Assembly: GCA_900169235.1 (NCBI GenBank)
Contig: FWCC01000455.1
Coordinates: 1 to 49,259 of the forward strand
Direction of reading: 5' to 3'
Source: Zarea fungicola
Taxonomy: Eukaryota > Ascomycota > Sordariomycetes > Hypocreales > Cordycipitaceae
Length of the DNA stretch: 49,259 bases
How positions within the stretch are numbered: position 1 is the stretch's first letter; each line of letters opens with the position of its first letter. Position numbers and translations under genes: made by a program. Below, piece after piece: positions 21,739 through 33,187 of this stretch. The notes under the pieces were generated by a model that had not been told where the DNA came from, did no database searches, and saw only the letters and a program-made list of their open reading frames with translations.

Positions 21739-23637
21739 ATGGCCCAAACCGCCACCGTCAGGTCGGATCCGACAGAGACATCACCGCTCCTCGCTGCGCC
21801 CGCCGCCGACCCTGAAGCGGCCTGCGATGAGCGCAATGGCCCTTCAAACGATGCAGGCAAAGATGCCAATGATCTGGGGAACCGCATATACATTGTTCTG
21901 CCCGCCGTGGCCATTGGCGTATGTGTCCTCGACCCTTTTCCCCAGACTGGTGAAAATCGAGGAAAACGCTAACCGTTGGTCATCTGAAGTTGTTGCTTTC
22001 TGCCGTGGACCAGCTCATCACGTTGGCTTCATATACAAAAATGGGCAATGAGCTCAATGCCCTCAACAGCGTGGGCTGGATCGCCACATCGTAAGCCCCT
22101 GTCTCAGACTGTATGACTCTAGAAGAGGAGCCAGGAGCCTGCACATTTACTCACACATTCTTCCAGGTACCTCCTCACCCTCACCAGCTGCCAGCCCCTC
22201 TACGGCAAGCTCAGCGACATCTTTGGCCGCAAGGAGTGCCTCCTCTTTGCCTATGCCGTCTTTGGCCTCGGCTGTCTGGGCTGCGGCCTCGCCCAGTCCA
22301 TGACCCAGCTCTGCCTGGCCCGCGCCGTCACGGGCGTCGGCGGCGGCGGCATGACGGCCGTCGTCTCCATCCTCGTGTCCGACCTCGTCCCGCTGCGCGA
22401 CCGCGGCATGTGGCAGGGCTACATCAACATTGTCTACGCGATCGGCACCTCCACGGGGGCGCCCCTCGGCGGCTTCCTCGCCGACTCCATCGGCTGGCGG
22501 TGGTCCTTTATCGGGCAGTCGCCGCTCTGTGTGATTGCCGCCCTCATCGTCTACTTCTACCTCGACCTGCCCGCGCCGTCCCCCACCGACCACCTCCTCG
22601 CCAAGATGCGCCGCGTCGACTTTCTCGGCGCCGTCACCCTCGTCGCCGCCGTCTTTGCGCTCCTCTTTGGCCTCGACGCGGGAGCCAACGCGGGCTGGGC
22701 GCACCGCAGCACCGTGGCGTCGCTGTACGTCGTCGCCCCCGTCCTTGTCGCGGCGTTTTGCTTCATCGAGACGGCCGTGGCGAGCCACCCGTTTGCCCCC
22801 GGGCGCATCGTCCTCGACAGGAGCATGTTTGCGTGCTACATGGCCAACTTCTTCGGCATGGCGGGCCAGATGGGCGCCTTCTTCTTCCTGCCGCTGTACT
22901 TTCAGGCCGTGCACGGCTTCAGCGCCATGGTCAGCGGCGCGCTGCTCGTGCCGGGCATGATGTTTGGCGTGGGCGCGTCGGTGGGCGGCGGGTGGGTGAT
23001 TAAGAGGACGGGCCGCTTCTACTGGATCAGCGTCTGGGGGTTCGCGCTGCTGTTTGCGGGCATCCCGTTGCTGGCGATGGGCATGGCGCGGCGGGATGTG
23101 GTGTTGGAGCAGGTTGGGTGTGTCGTTGCCTTGATTGGGGCGTATTCTGGTAAGTCGCCCACCCCCTTCCAACATAATACTCCTTTGTTTGTTTCTTTTC
23201 TCAAGATCTTGAGCGTTGAGCGTTGGTTATGTACATGTATGTAAAGGCTAACACAGTTAGGCGTCACAACAACCCTCATCGGCCTCCTCGCCAACGCCGC
23301 CCTCGAAGACACCGCCGTCGTCGTCGCCTGCTCGTACCTCTTCCGCTCCCTCGGCTCCAGCATCGGCGTCAGCGTCGTCTCCGCCACCCTGCAGCAGAGC
23401 CTCCGCGCCGCCCTCGACAGAAGCCTCGCCGGCCAGGGCCCCGACGCCGCCCGCGAGATTGAGGAGCGCGTCCGCCAGAACTTGGACTACATCCGGCAGC
23501 TCGCCCCCGAGGTCGCCGAGCTCGTGCGCGCCAGCTACCAGCGCGCCACCATCACGGCCATGGCGCCCGCGGCGGCGCTGGCGGGCATTGCGTTTGTCTT
23601 TACGTTTTGGGTGCGCGAGACGGCGATTCGTCGCTGA
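21739..23637 (+). CDS. MFS transporter, DHA2/VBA type (4 exons)
   Basis: Fourteen-helix-type drug:H+ antiporter family 2, related to yeast vacuolar basic amino acid transporters (Vba/Fnx1); vacuolar membrane is likely but inferred. Exons 21739-21918, 21990-22090, 22167-23149 and 23261-23637 give 546 residues. Motif A appears as G-K-L-S-D-I-F-G-R-K, followed by R-A-V-T-G-V-G-G-G-G, and motif C as G-T-S-T-G-A-P-L-G-G. An acidic N terminus contains an S-P-L-L signal near residue 13, common in vacuolar proteins. Exons 3 and 4 use mostly G/C in third codon positions, unlike most neighbours, so the antisense and shifted frames look open for hundreds of codons. Strong selection, transfer or local GC bias could cause this. 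The gene model is intact. Confidence 0.85.
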
Positions 23638-23850
23638 GTCTTGCCCTTCCCTCCTCCTGTGCAAAAAGTGCGCAAAATAGTAGGTAAAAGCAGCTCATGC
23701 ACATTTCTTGAATTACAAAATCTCCGTTTCATGGGGAAAAAACTCTCATTCGCAAAATCATACATGTATATATCTGTCTATAATGCCAATATAAAACACA
23801 CTCAATCATCACACTTATCTTGGTTCTCGTGTACGTTGTGATTCTTCCCA

Positions 23851-26465
23851 TCAGTTCTCGTCAGATTGATTGTCCGCATCTCCCCATTTACCCTTGCTCT
23901 TCCCCATCGATTCCAACCCAAAAATACCACCCGACGCCAGCGGATCCCTGCTTGTGGTGGCGTCATCACCGCCGTCGCCAAAGAGAAAGGCGTTGCGGTC
24001 GCGGCTTACATTGTTGGAATGTCGTTTCTTCTGCCCCTGCGCTTTTGACGCTGGAGATTTGCTACCCGCTGCCGCCGCTGCTGCCGAGGGCGTCGACTCG
24101 TCTGGTTCCAGCATCCATGAAAACGAAGATTGGGCAATTGTCGATCGCGGGATGGCTGGTGCTTGGGGCTGGGCAGGTGGAGGGGGAGTGGCCGAGGGCT
24201 GTTCTGCCGTCTTTGGTGATGGTTGTGGGAGAGGGTCGTCCTTTGCTGCCTCCTCTTCCTTGGGCTTTGGCTGGGGGTTGGCATCGCCCTGTGAGGATAC
24301 CACTGCTGCATTTGATGTTTTGATGGGGGTGGTAGTACTTGCAGTCTGTGACACAGTCTGTGACACAGTCTTTGAAGTAGGGCTATTCTTAGGCGCAGGC
24401 GCATTCTCCTTTTCTGGCACAGCTGGTGCAGCTACTGGTGCTGCAGACTTTTCTGGAACAGGAGCAGCCCCTGGTTCGGCAGTAGACTTGTTGGGCTTCT
24501 CTGTGGCCGGTTCTCTCTTTGTTGCGTCGTCCTTTGCACTCTTCTCCGTTGGCTTTGGCGCAGCAGTTGCCTCTCCTGGGGCTTGCGGCAGATCCATTGT
24601 CGAGTCCTCGAGGTAAACCTGGACAAACTGCACCTTGGCTGCGACGACCTCGATGAGCTGCAGACTCTTGGCCTTGTCTTCTAGATTCGACGTCGAGAGC
24701 GCCTTGAGGTCTGCCACCGTCTCGCCCAAGAAAGCCGCCAGCTGCTTCCCGCGCTTGTCCATCGCCGCCAATGCTGCTGCTGAGTCACTTCCCTGTTGCA
24801 CCCCGCGCGGCGCCACTCTGCCGTCATTTATGTTTTGCATATTCCGGCGCAGCTCACCCATGGCCTCGCGCACCGCCTGGTTGATGCCGAGCTTCTCGCC
24901 GCGTTCCAACACTCCGCGCGCGCTCTTGGCGGCACCCTGGATAAACTGCTCGACAGCGACACTGGGGAGAGCGGAGCCGCCGCTACGCAATGCACGCTGT
25001 CGCATGCTTTCGAGGCCCCGGCGGGCAGCAACTGTTGTGGAGCTGGTGCCAAATGCACCTGGAGTGGCAGGGGACCGCTCTGTGTACTTTTGGACAATAA
25101 AAGAACCGCCCGGGAAATCAAGATGGTCGCGCAGATAGACGGCATCATCAACAAAAGTATGGGGACCGTGTTTGGCGTCTGGGGCGGGATATTTGAGGAG
25201 AAGTTGAAGACACACAGAGTAGTCGGCTTCCAGTACTGGTGTGTTTTAGCATGGCATCCTGACGGGGAATGATTGGGGTTGCTTACGCTGCCAGCGAATT
25301 CGAAGAAGCATGGCACAACTGACTAGATCAATCAGCTCTAGAGAAGGATCAATTGCAAAAAGTGTGTCCCAAAGCACAAGAAACTGGTTAAAGGGGAACT
25401 CTCTGCTAAATAGCAAGCGTATCCAACGGCTGCAATGTGTTAGCTGGCGCCTCACCAGTCAGGGTGAGAAAAAACTTGCATGAGAAATATTTGTGGAAGA
25501 ATTTCAAAATTAGTGAGGTGAGCAGCAAGATCGGGATCAATCTTGTGCAGCAGGACTTCATGGACGTGCTTGCTTCTCTCGACAATTGATGAACTGGCTG
25601 CCTGAAACGACTGCGTACCAGGCGCCGCGTCTGTGACCTCATAAAAGTACTGTGCACGCTCCATGAGTTTCGAAAAGAGCGCATAGGCGTCGTGCTCAAC
25701 GTAGACAGAGTCGAGCGTCTCTAGCATTGCGACATCGAGCGACGCGGTTTCCACCAACGACTCACGGTTCACCGAGTCTTGCTCCAATACATGGACTATG
25801 GGTGCCAGGAGCTCGTGCATGCCCTGACGGTAGCCGCCTCGTCCAGGGTGCATCTTGCAGTAGATGAAGAGAACATCGAGGACAAGGAGCTGGATGCGCT
25901 TTTCGTGATAGTTGGCTTCATCCGGCAGACGCTTCACGTCTTGCTCAATCTCGGCGCGGATCAATTCATCTTGTCTGAGGGTATTCCAGGGCGACTAAAA
26001 GGTCAGTACAGATTTTCTGCTGCTGCTAGCTGAGGAGATGCGCCTACATCAGGATCGTCATTGAGAGGGTCAGAGCTGATTTCGGCGAGAGACTCGGGAT
26101 GCCGAATAAACTTGAGAAAATGATCTCTTTTCCCTGCATACTCTTCTCTCTCATGTCTCAGCGTCTGGATCCAGCTGTCGGTGCTAGTCTCGTGAAACAG
26201 CAAAAATGTCTACGTCATGTCAGCCAAGCCAAAGTATGCATCGTGTATGAGACAGAGCCTACCTTCCAGCACACGGAGCGACATCCGGATAAGCACGGAC
26301 TTGACGGCCCGTTCTTCTTGACCGCACGCTGCAGGTCGGCGACTGATGTGCAGTGTTTGCGGGTCGCCTCCCATCGGACCCTGCGTCCCGCTGTCAGTCT
26401 CTCATCATCGCCAGGCAAAGGCGCCCCTTCGACAAAACGTACTGCGTTTCCTCCATTGACCGCAT
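23851..26465 (-). CDS. TBC-domain Rab GTPase-activating protein, TBC1D5-like (6 exons)
   Basis: Putative Rab GAP related to TBC1D5, which acts on Rab7-type GTPases in endosome and autophagy traffic; the link in this fungus is inferred. Minus-strand exons: 26465-26443, 26380-26263, 26209-26048, 25994-25480, 25429-25287, 25235-23851, giving 781 residues. The dual-finger signature is intact: I-E-Q-D-V-K-R with Arg123 and Y-R-Q-G with Gln158. Exon joins are confirmed by family continuity (N-G-P-S-S-P-C-L-S-G at residues about 31-40, then S-P-W-N-T-L). The fifth intron (25430-25479) starts with GC, a GC-AG intron (see findings). After about residue 460 the protein becomes low complexity: Pro/Ala/Lys/Glu-rich, with an acidic tail. 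Start 26465 was chosen because it opens the family's conserved M-R-S-M-E-E-T. Confidence 0.85.
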
Positions 26466-27114
26466 CGTGTGTGGGATATTGATGGGCGTCCAAGCTCGAG
26501 CACACGAGCTATCGTGCACTGCAGAGCTATCAATTGGAGAGCTAGAATGGTGATGAGGGAAGAAGCTGGGTGAGCTTTGATGACCAAGATCTCACCTGAC
26601 GCCATGGAAGTTCCCAGCCCCGCGATGCACAGTAGCCGTTGCAGTGGGGCTGACAGCAGCCACGCCGTGTTGGAGGGGGGGGTTATGGACAGGCCTAAAT
26701 ATCTTGCACGATGAAAATCAGGATAGCAGCTTCAATTGGTACAATACTTCTGAACTGAAAAACGTTTCAATGTGAAGGATTTTATTTATATGCCTGTTCT
26801 AATCCAATTATAACTAACTAAAATTTCTTCAAATTCCGTCGTTATTAAGCCTAAGAGCTCCAGTGCTTGCCATGCTGTACCGATAAACCGCCAACGGCAC
26901 ATGTCCAGAGTCACCCCCTCCTGGCGCCAAGTGTACATTAATGCACACGCCAGGGCATGCCAAGAAACAATATTTAAATTTAAATCAAGCCATCTCATTC
27001 TCATGCCATCCCTCGGCACGTAGTCACCCCTTTTATCTACTGCGCTTCCTCCTTTGTCCATTCTTTCCAACCCATCATTACCATCATCAAGAGCCAGAAT
27101 TTCCTGGCCTCAAA
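26466..27114. promoter_or_regulatory. Divergent intergenic region, TBC gene and orphan gene
   Basis: 650 bases between two genes read away from each other, with an AT-rich stretch (ATTTAAATTTAAAT) near 26970. No TATA box was convincing. Confidence 0.4.
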
Positions 27115-28014
27115 ATGATATCCACCCGTCACAGCCACTACAATCTCAGATGCGGCCGTGCCTCTGCGATGCATCTCTTTCGAGGACGATCAAGCTTCGC
27201 TACCAGGCGATATCCCATACTCTCACATGTGGCTCAGTTGTCAATGGTCACGCCGCAACCAAGCCCTCGACCTCGCGCCTCGTTGAGCCAACTACCCGTA
27301 TTCAACTTCCAGCAGCAGCATAGATTCATGGCGTCTGATAACCCGGAGCTACCGCAAAAGGATCCGTCACCCTTCGAGGAAATTGCTGATGACTTGAAAT
27401 TATTCAACCTCAGCAAGTGGGGTTGGGTTATCTACCGAACCACCTATGGCGACGACGAAGCCTGGGAGCGCTTCAAGGTGCTCGTTACCCGTCAGTGTCG
27501 CAAGTACCTCCAAAAGCCTGACACACCGCCCTCTGTGGCTGGCGCCCTCGACTGGGTATTTGTTTCCGACAAGGCCCTCGATGGCGCCTCCAGGGATACT
27601 CTACGTGAGCATTTTCTCGCATGGGTGGCCGAGGCAAAAACCCGCGAGTCACTCGGTCCGCCGTCACCTCTTGTCGCCAAAATGGAATTAGAAGCAGTCC
27701 GGTACATGTACTTTATACAAGTAGATGAGGAGTCCCTTCGCAGCGTTGTTGACAATCCGAATGGGCGTGGCCACGTCAATCTGGTACGCTGCTGGAAAGG
27801 GTGGGACTTTGACCTGATACCTGCAGTAAAACTAGATCACAAAGAATTTCTCAAAGACCCGGCCAATTATGGCCAAGATCTCGACGACTATCTCCAGAAT
27901 TGGTTCAGGCTTGATACCTCATCGATAGACCCAGATACCTATGCCACATTGTTGGCGAATGACGAGTTCTGGTACATGGTGTACAGAGGGCGAGTACTCG
28001 CACCGAGTACCTGA
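27115..28014 (+). CDS. Hypothetical protein, possible mitochondrial presequence
   Basis: Intronless 299-residue protein not recognised with confidence. Residues 1-45 are rich in Arg, Ser and His with no acidic residue, like a mitochondrial targeting sequence. The body begins near residue 72 (M-A-S-D-N-P-E, an alternative start at 27328 that lacks the presequence). The core has K-W-G-W-V-I-Y-R-T-T-Y-G-D-D, a pattern I associate with uncharacterised fungal protein families of unknown function. No catalytic motif or membrane segment is evident. The ATG at 27115 has a good CAAAATG context. Confidence 0.7.
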   Translation: MISTRHSHYNLRCGRASAMHLFRGRSSFATRRYPILSHVAQLSMVTPQPSPRPRASLSQLPVFNFQQQHRFMASDNPELPQKDPSPFEEIADDLKLFNLSKWGWVIYRTTYGDDEAWERFKVLVTRQCRKYLQKPDTPPSVAGALDWVFVSDKALDGASRDTLREHFLAWVAEAKTRESLGPPSPLVAKMELEAVRYMYFIQVDEESLRSVVDNPNGRGHVNLVRCWKGWDFDLIPAVKLDHKEFLKDPANYGQDLDDYLQNWFRLDTSSIDPDTYATLLANDEFWYMVYRGRVLAPST

Positions 28015-28212
28015 AAGCCTTGCCATAGTTAATCATTGAGCTTCTGCATACCTCTCCTTTAACTGAAAGCTAACTAACACGGCTCCGTTAAAAGGAAATG
28101 CTCCATTCTACTACTAGTGTCGGCGTAGCCCAACAATTGTCAATCAACGGTGTCGGCAACAATAGCGCCTTACGCATCACCATGGTAGTGGACCCTGGCA
28201 CCAGCGCAGACA

Positions 28213-31200
28213 TCACTCGAATGGATACTTTAATTTCGGAATCTTGTCTTCCAGGTTCTTGAGCTGCTCGAGAATACTGTCACGGTAAGGAAGTTCTGTG
28301 CCTTGAAACGCTGTCCGGGCTCGACGTATATGTGTGGTCATAAATTCTCGAGCAAGTTGCGAGACTTGTTCGAAGTAGTATGGATCTAGTGGTCATTATT
28401 AGCTTTGAAAGGTTCAAAATTTCGAGAATAACGTACAAGACTCGTCCCAATGTGCCGCTAATCTGTTCATTAAACGTTGTGGTTAGCTGTCATTCCTCCA
28501 CGAGAAATAAAAAATACTCACCCTTCAGCCTCTGGGAACTCCCGTCCAATGTCTACCAACGAACGGCGTACGTTCGTTGCAACACCATCCATATTTGTCA
28601 CTACGATATTGTGATTGAGGTACTCAAACATAGCCACCACCTTTGATTTATCAGCGACCAGATTTTTCCTCAAGAAATAGCTTTTTTGGGATGACTTACT
28701 TCACGCGCAGCGGCTACGTACGCTTCAGCGCTTGTCTCGTTGCCTTTCAACGCCTCCTCCAGCAATTCTTCGGCTACCGAGTCTGCCATTGGCCTTTTGA
28801 AATTTTCGAGCCTTCCTTTGGCAGCATTGACTGAATCTTCCAAGAATAAAAGCACCCTCGGATTGGTGTTTGAACCAACCTGCTCATTCACGTAAGCGGA
28901 TGGCATGCGTCTGCTATAGGACGGAGGCAGCGCGTTAGCTCTGTTCCAGACGTCTCGCCAAAATGCTTCTCGAATTGGCGGTGTTCTAGTTGGTCTCCCT
29001 CTAGGAAACGGATTGGCCTTCTTGTGCATAATTTGAACTGTCCAGTGGCGTCCATGGAGTGCAACCGCTGGGAAGCGCGATAATATAAATGACAGCTTCG
29101 CCGAGTCTCGTCAGCTAAACTATTGCTCGGGAAACGAGCACGGGGGGTGAAGCAAAAGGGAACATACCGGTAAACTGTGTTCCACCTGAGCAGTCGGTGG
29201 AGGGTCGCCTCTAAACCGTTCAGGAGCAAGAGCCGGATTGCCACATGATCGAGATGACATACGAAACCACTCTCGTACATTTTTGGCGAGACCTGCAGGA
29301 TCTGGATAGGGTAGAGAGTACCCTGAGAGTTTCGCAATGCTTGCTGTCCAAAAAAAGACAGGTCGTTTCCATCCCCGCTTCTGCAAACTTCCCAACTCCT
29401 CCAGGTCCCATGTCATGGACAGTTCATCCATGGAACATGAGGATGGGTCGAAATCACATGTTGTCTTGGTGCAAAAGAATTCTCTTTGTGGCGGCTTGCT
29501 CACCTTGCAACAGTTCGTCCGGCTCCTCCCCCCTGTGTTACAGGTGCAACATTAGTAGCTGATGGATGCAAAAAGACATTGTGTTGGAAAGTAAGGGAAA
29601 TATCAACATACAGTGGCAAGCAAACCATGCTGGGTTGCCGTTGGGGTCATTGGCTACTGCTACCTCCCCCGACTTGCACTTTGCATTGGCGCAGTCAGGC
29701 CATGATCCCCTCCATTCGCAAGAGTCTATGCCGCTATCTGCCGGACAGCAAAACTTTTCTGTTCGACAGTTAGCCGGCTTTTTGGGCGATCAAGTTGGAT
29801 TTTCTGGCCGTTGTCCCACACTTACTGCTACGACGAGATGTGCAACCGCCGGCAGAGGAGGTAACTTCCGCCTCTTTGCTCTTGTCACATGTGCCTCCGC
29901 TTTCACCGTTACTTTACTTAGCGCCAGGAAATAGGGATTATGCAAAATCTCGATAGGGAAGATTTACTTACCATCCAGTCCATCGGCAACCAGCGATAAC
30001 ATTCTTCCAATCGCCTGCTTCACAGCAAAACGCCTTGTGCCCTCTGCCGCACTTTCCTGTACCGCTCTCACCGAAGAAACCGCCTCCATTGCCTCCCCTT
30101 CACGCCATATGTCAGTTCCACGTGAAACTGAAACTGAAGAAAAAGAAGAAGAAAAACGAGGAGGAAGACATAAGAAAAACAAGAAAAACGGGGAAAATAG
30201 GAAACCAGAAAAAGTAAGAGGTAATTGAAGTAGGATAAAGCAGATGAAACTCACCAAGATGACAGAGCCACTGTGGCTTCACCAGGATGGCACTGCCCAT
30301 TACAATCACGCCCACTCCCTCGCCCTTTGTTTTTATTTTCCATTAGCGAATTTTTTCCCCTTTTATTTAATATAAAGACTTACAAATGCAATTTTGTGGC
30401 GCTGTAGCATGTGGGCAGCAAATGGGCTTATCCTCATCGTCCTTCTACGCTCTTGTTGTTAATAAAGGACAGTTAGTTTCGGGGTTAATCACATACCTTG
30501 CATCCATCACGGTCCCAACCTATCAGCTTTTCTCCCGAGCCACATCTCAAATCTCGTACAGGGCGGCAGGAGTAGTCCTTGAGCACTTTGCAGTCTTGTC
30601 CATTTTCTCCGGCGAGACTCTTTGCTATGGTCTGTTCGCTGACTACCATCTCAGGCGTTTGGGTATCGACGTGCGAAACCTCTCTCCCAATAAGACCACT
30701 CATTGCAGAATAGTTGTCATCATCAGTGTCAACCGCCCAGATCATGGAACCGCCAATGCCGATGCTGTTTGCCCACTCCAGCTTCGCTTTGAACGTGTCG
30801 GAATCATCATACGATACCCACTGATTCTTGTCCCAAACGACGTACTTGACAGCAGCTTCCTCGTCATGAACTGGCTTTAGTCCCGGTATTTGTTTGAGGA
30901 GTGCTTGAATCTCATAGTACATGAGCACGCCGCTCGTGTCAGAACACGGCCCCGCGCGGGCACCACCGCTAAATGGGCATCCCGGAGTTGTACAGCTGGG
31001 GTCTGCAAGCTCGAAGGATCTTCCGTAAAAGCCATAGCCGACGACCACTTGCTCGGGTTTGACTCCGACTCGCCACAGGAACTCAGTCGCCAACCGAATC
31101 TCAGTTAGATTCGTATGAGCCTGCGCAATTGCTCCAATGGGGTTGTTGCGATCCCTGTGATTTGCGCATCAGTAGATGCCCCAGTGTAAAATAATCAAGA

Positions 31201-32587
31201 GAAAATAATCAAGAGATTTCTCAAAATGTTGGACTTACCAAACACCATGCAGATCATATGTCATGATATTCGTCCAGTCAGCGTATTTCAGCAAACCCGG
31301 TACGTCAAACCACCGCAAGTACCAGTATGATGCCGGTATGGTGAAGGTTATGCCTAGTGTTCGCGGAGACCCGTCAAATGTCTGACGAAGAGTTTTCATC
31401 AGAAGCACAAAGTTCTCAACATCTTCAGGTTTGCCACCGCGATCAGGTGCGCCAGGGTACTCCCAATCGATGTCAATGCTACTCCGAAACGACTGGTTAG
31501 TGACGGGACGGCTCGCAACCACAATGAATACCGACTTACCCGTCAAAGCTGTATTGATTTAAAAACTTCAGGCAATTATCCGCAAACTTTTGTCGGTTTG
31601 CTTCTGTGCGTGAAATTTCGCTGAAGAGGGGCTGCGTCGCAGTGTCGTTGTCGGAAAAGGTCCAGCCACCAACGGCAACGTAAACTTTGAGATCTGGGTT
31701 GTATCGCTTTGTATCTGTGGTTAGTTTCCAGAGACTTTCAGATGTCAAAGAATCCATGGTGGTAAGTTCGTAAGTATCTGTGGTGATGAACGCAAACGCA
31801 TAGTTTAAATGTGTCAGCTCGTTCAGCGGCATATCGATTGGTGCCTTGTTGTTGCATGTAGACCGGTAACTCCATGACTCATAGTAACCAATGACTGACG
31901 AGATATATTAGCAGTACTTCCCCTAACAGCTCAGGATTTTCTTAATCCCTTCATTACCTTTGCTTAAAGCCTGGCCTTTTGGTGATCCAGCTGGAGGCTG
32001 GGGGTTGAGGACACAGTTCGACTGGCAGCCACCAGTGCAAAAGTCCTGGAGGGGATCGGTTAGCAACTATTCCAGTGTAGGAATAAAATGGTCACCAGTT
32101 CGGTGTCTCTTACCTTTGTCGAGCCACAGAAACCAAACTCACTGCAGCATGTGTTCAGGGGACAAGTCTTTCCTGGGGGACTGGCATCTTTTCCACACTC
32201 GGCCACGGCATTGCAATTGGAGGTGCAGCCTGGACCGCAATAGACAGTACCATAACCACAGAAGCCATCTTTTCCACAGCATGCACCATTACTGCAGGGC
32301 TTTCCAGGTCCGCAGCTGTAGTCTTGACGGCGAAGGATATGTGAAACGGCCGAATCAACAGCAACGGCCGAATCAACAGCAACGGCCGAATCAACAGCAA
32401 CGGCCGAATCAACAGCAACAGCCGAATCAGCCAGCAACGGTGAATGGGGTGAGAATAAATGAATATTTGCAAATTTTGAAGAAATAGAGATGAGAATAAC
32501 AATGCCGATTGACGACAACCAGGTCAACGGCGTTACTGTCCAAATGAGTCGCCTCATGTTCACGGCTTTTGCATATGAGTTGTTCAA
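28213..32587 (-). CDS. Killer-toxin-like class V chitinase, GH18 subgroup C (15 exons)
   Basis: Secreted or membrane-anchored endo/exo-chitinase of the group related to the yeast zymocin alpha subunit, acting on cell-wall chitin. Minus-strand exons: 32587-32114, 32045-31958, 31894-31540, 31478-31239, 31154-30497, 30444-30384, 30324-30255, 30097-29972, 29899-29826, 29758-29612, 29532-29168, 29095-28700, 28640-28522, 28462-28437, 28385-28213; 1123 residues. A hydrophobic segment (12-34) precedes the DSAVAV repeats, then two cysteine-rich chitin-binding (CBM18-like) modules at about 92-185. The GH18 catalytic motif D-G-I-D-I-D-W-E has Glu312. After the barrel lies the long C-terminal part typical of this group, with P-I-C-C-P, W-R-G and repeated Cys-Cys motifs. 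Acceptor 29096 keeps the frame, whereas 29115 does not. The alternative start at 32557 drops ten residues. It is divergent from the LysM gene. Confidence 0.85.
32347..32430. repeat. 18-bp tandem repeat in chitinase linker
   Basis: Four perfect 18-bp units (32347-32418) and a partial fifth encode a D-S-A-V-A-V repeat in the chitinase between its hydrophobic segment and first chitin-binding module. Copy number likely varies between strains. Confidence 0.85.
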
Positions 32588-33187
32588 TAGAGGACACGGA
32601 CAGAACTGGTAAATTCAGTTAACCAAGTTATTATTAAATAGTAGTCGGAGAATATCTCTTGCTAAACCCCTCAAATCTCATATGCAGGTCCCAGAACCCA
32701 ATCAAAGCCAATTCTGCAAAGCGAGCTTATCTTCACGTCGCAACGAGCGCCAAGACGGTCTAAACCGACCCCGAATACATATAAAAGCACAGCTTGCCAA
32801 GTATTTTACTCTCGCTACAGAGAACCCTTCATCTTAAATCGGCAGGAATGAGACTATACTTGCAGAAAAGAGAGGATGCAGCCCACACGTCCGCCTTGGC
32901 TCGCTTGGCCCGCTTGGCGAAAACCCTCAGTGATATACAAAGCTTTTGAGTTGCTTCATACACTTTAATACTCAGAAGAGAAATTACGCTGCAGGCTTGC
33001 CAAGTTAATGGTTTATTAAACTTTATTAATCGTGTAAACCAGAGGGCGCGTCGCCTGGCTACGCAGTCCACGCACGTGCGTTGCAACTCCCGGCTTTCCC
33101 GCCATGAATGAGGGATATAGAAATGCTTCAACTTCTTGACAGAGGCAAGTAGAACTTGGATTGTGCACCTCCACTGTTCTTCGCGTC
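32588..33187. promoter_or_regulatory. Shared divergent promoter, chitinase and LysM gene
   Basis: 600 bases separate the two start codons. A plus-oriented TATAAAAG at 32780-32787 lies about 400 bases before the LysM ATG. The sequence is compatible with coordinated expression, but no binding site is proven. Confidence 0.5.

Noticed and set aside
22113..23175. Long shadow frames (296 codons plus, 342 codons minus)
   Set aside because: They follow from GC-rich third positions of the DHA2 transporter; their residues are Arg/Pro/His/Ala-heavy without motifs.
23870..24616. 248-codon plus-strand frame over the TBC gene
   Set aside because: It is antisense to low-complexity Pro/Ala/Glu coding sequence and shows no independent support.
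28980..29114. Frameshift in the chitinase C terminus
   Set aside because: Using acceptor 29096 instead of 29115 gives one continuous frame through all 15 exons, though the match here is weak.
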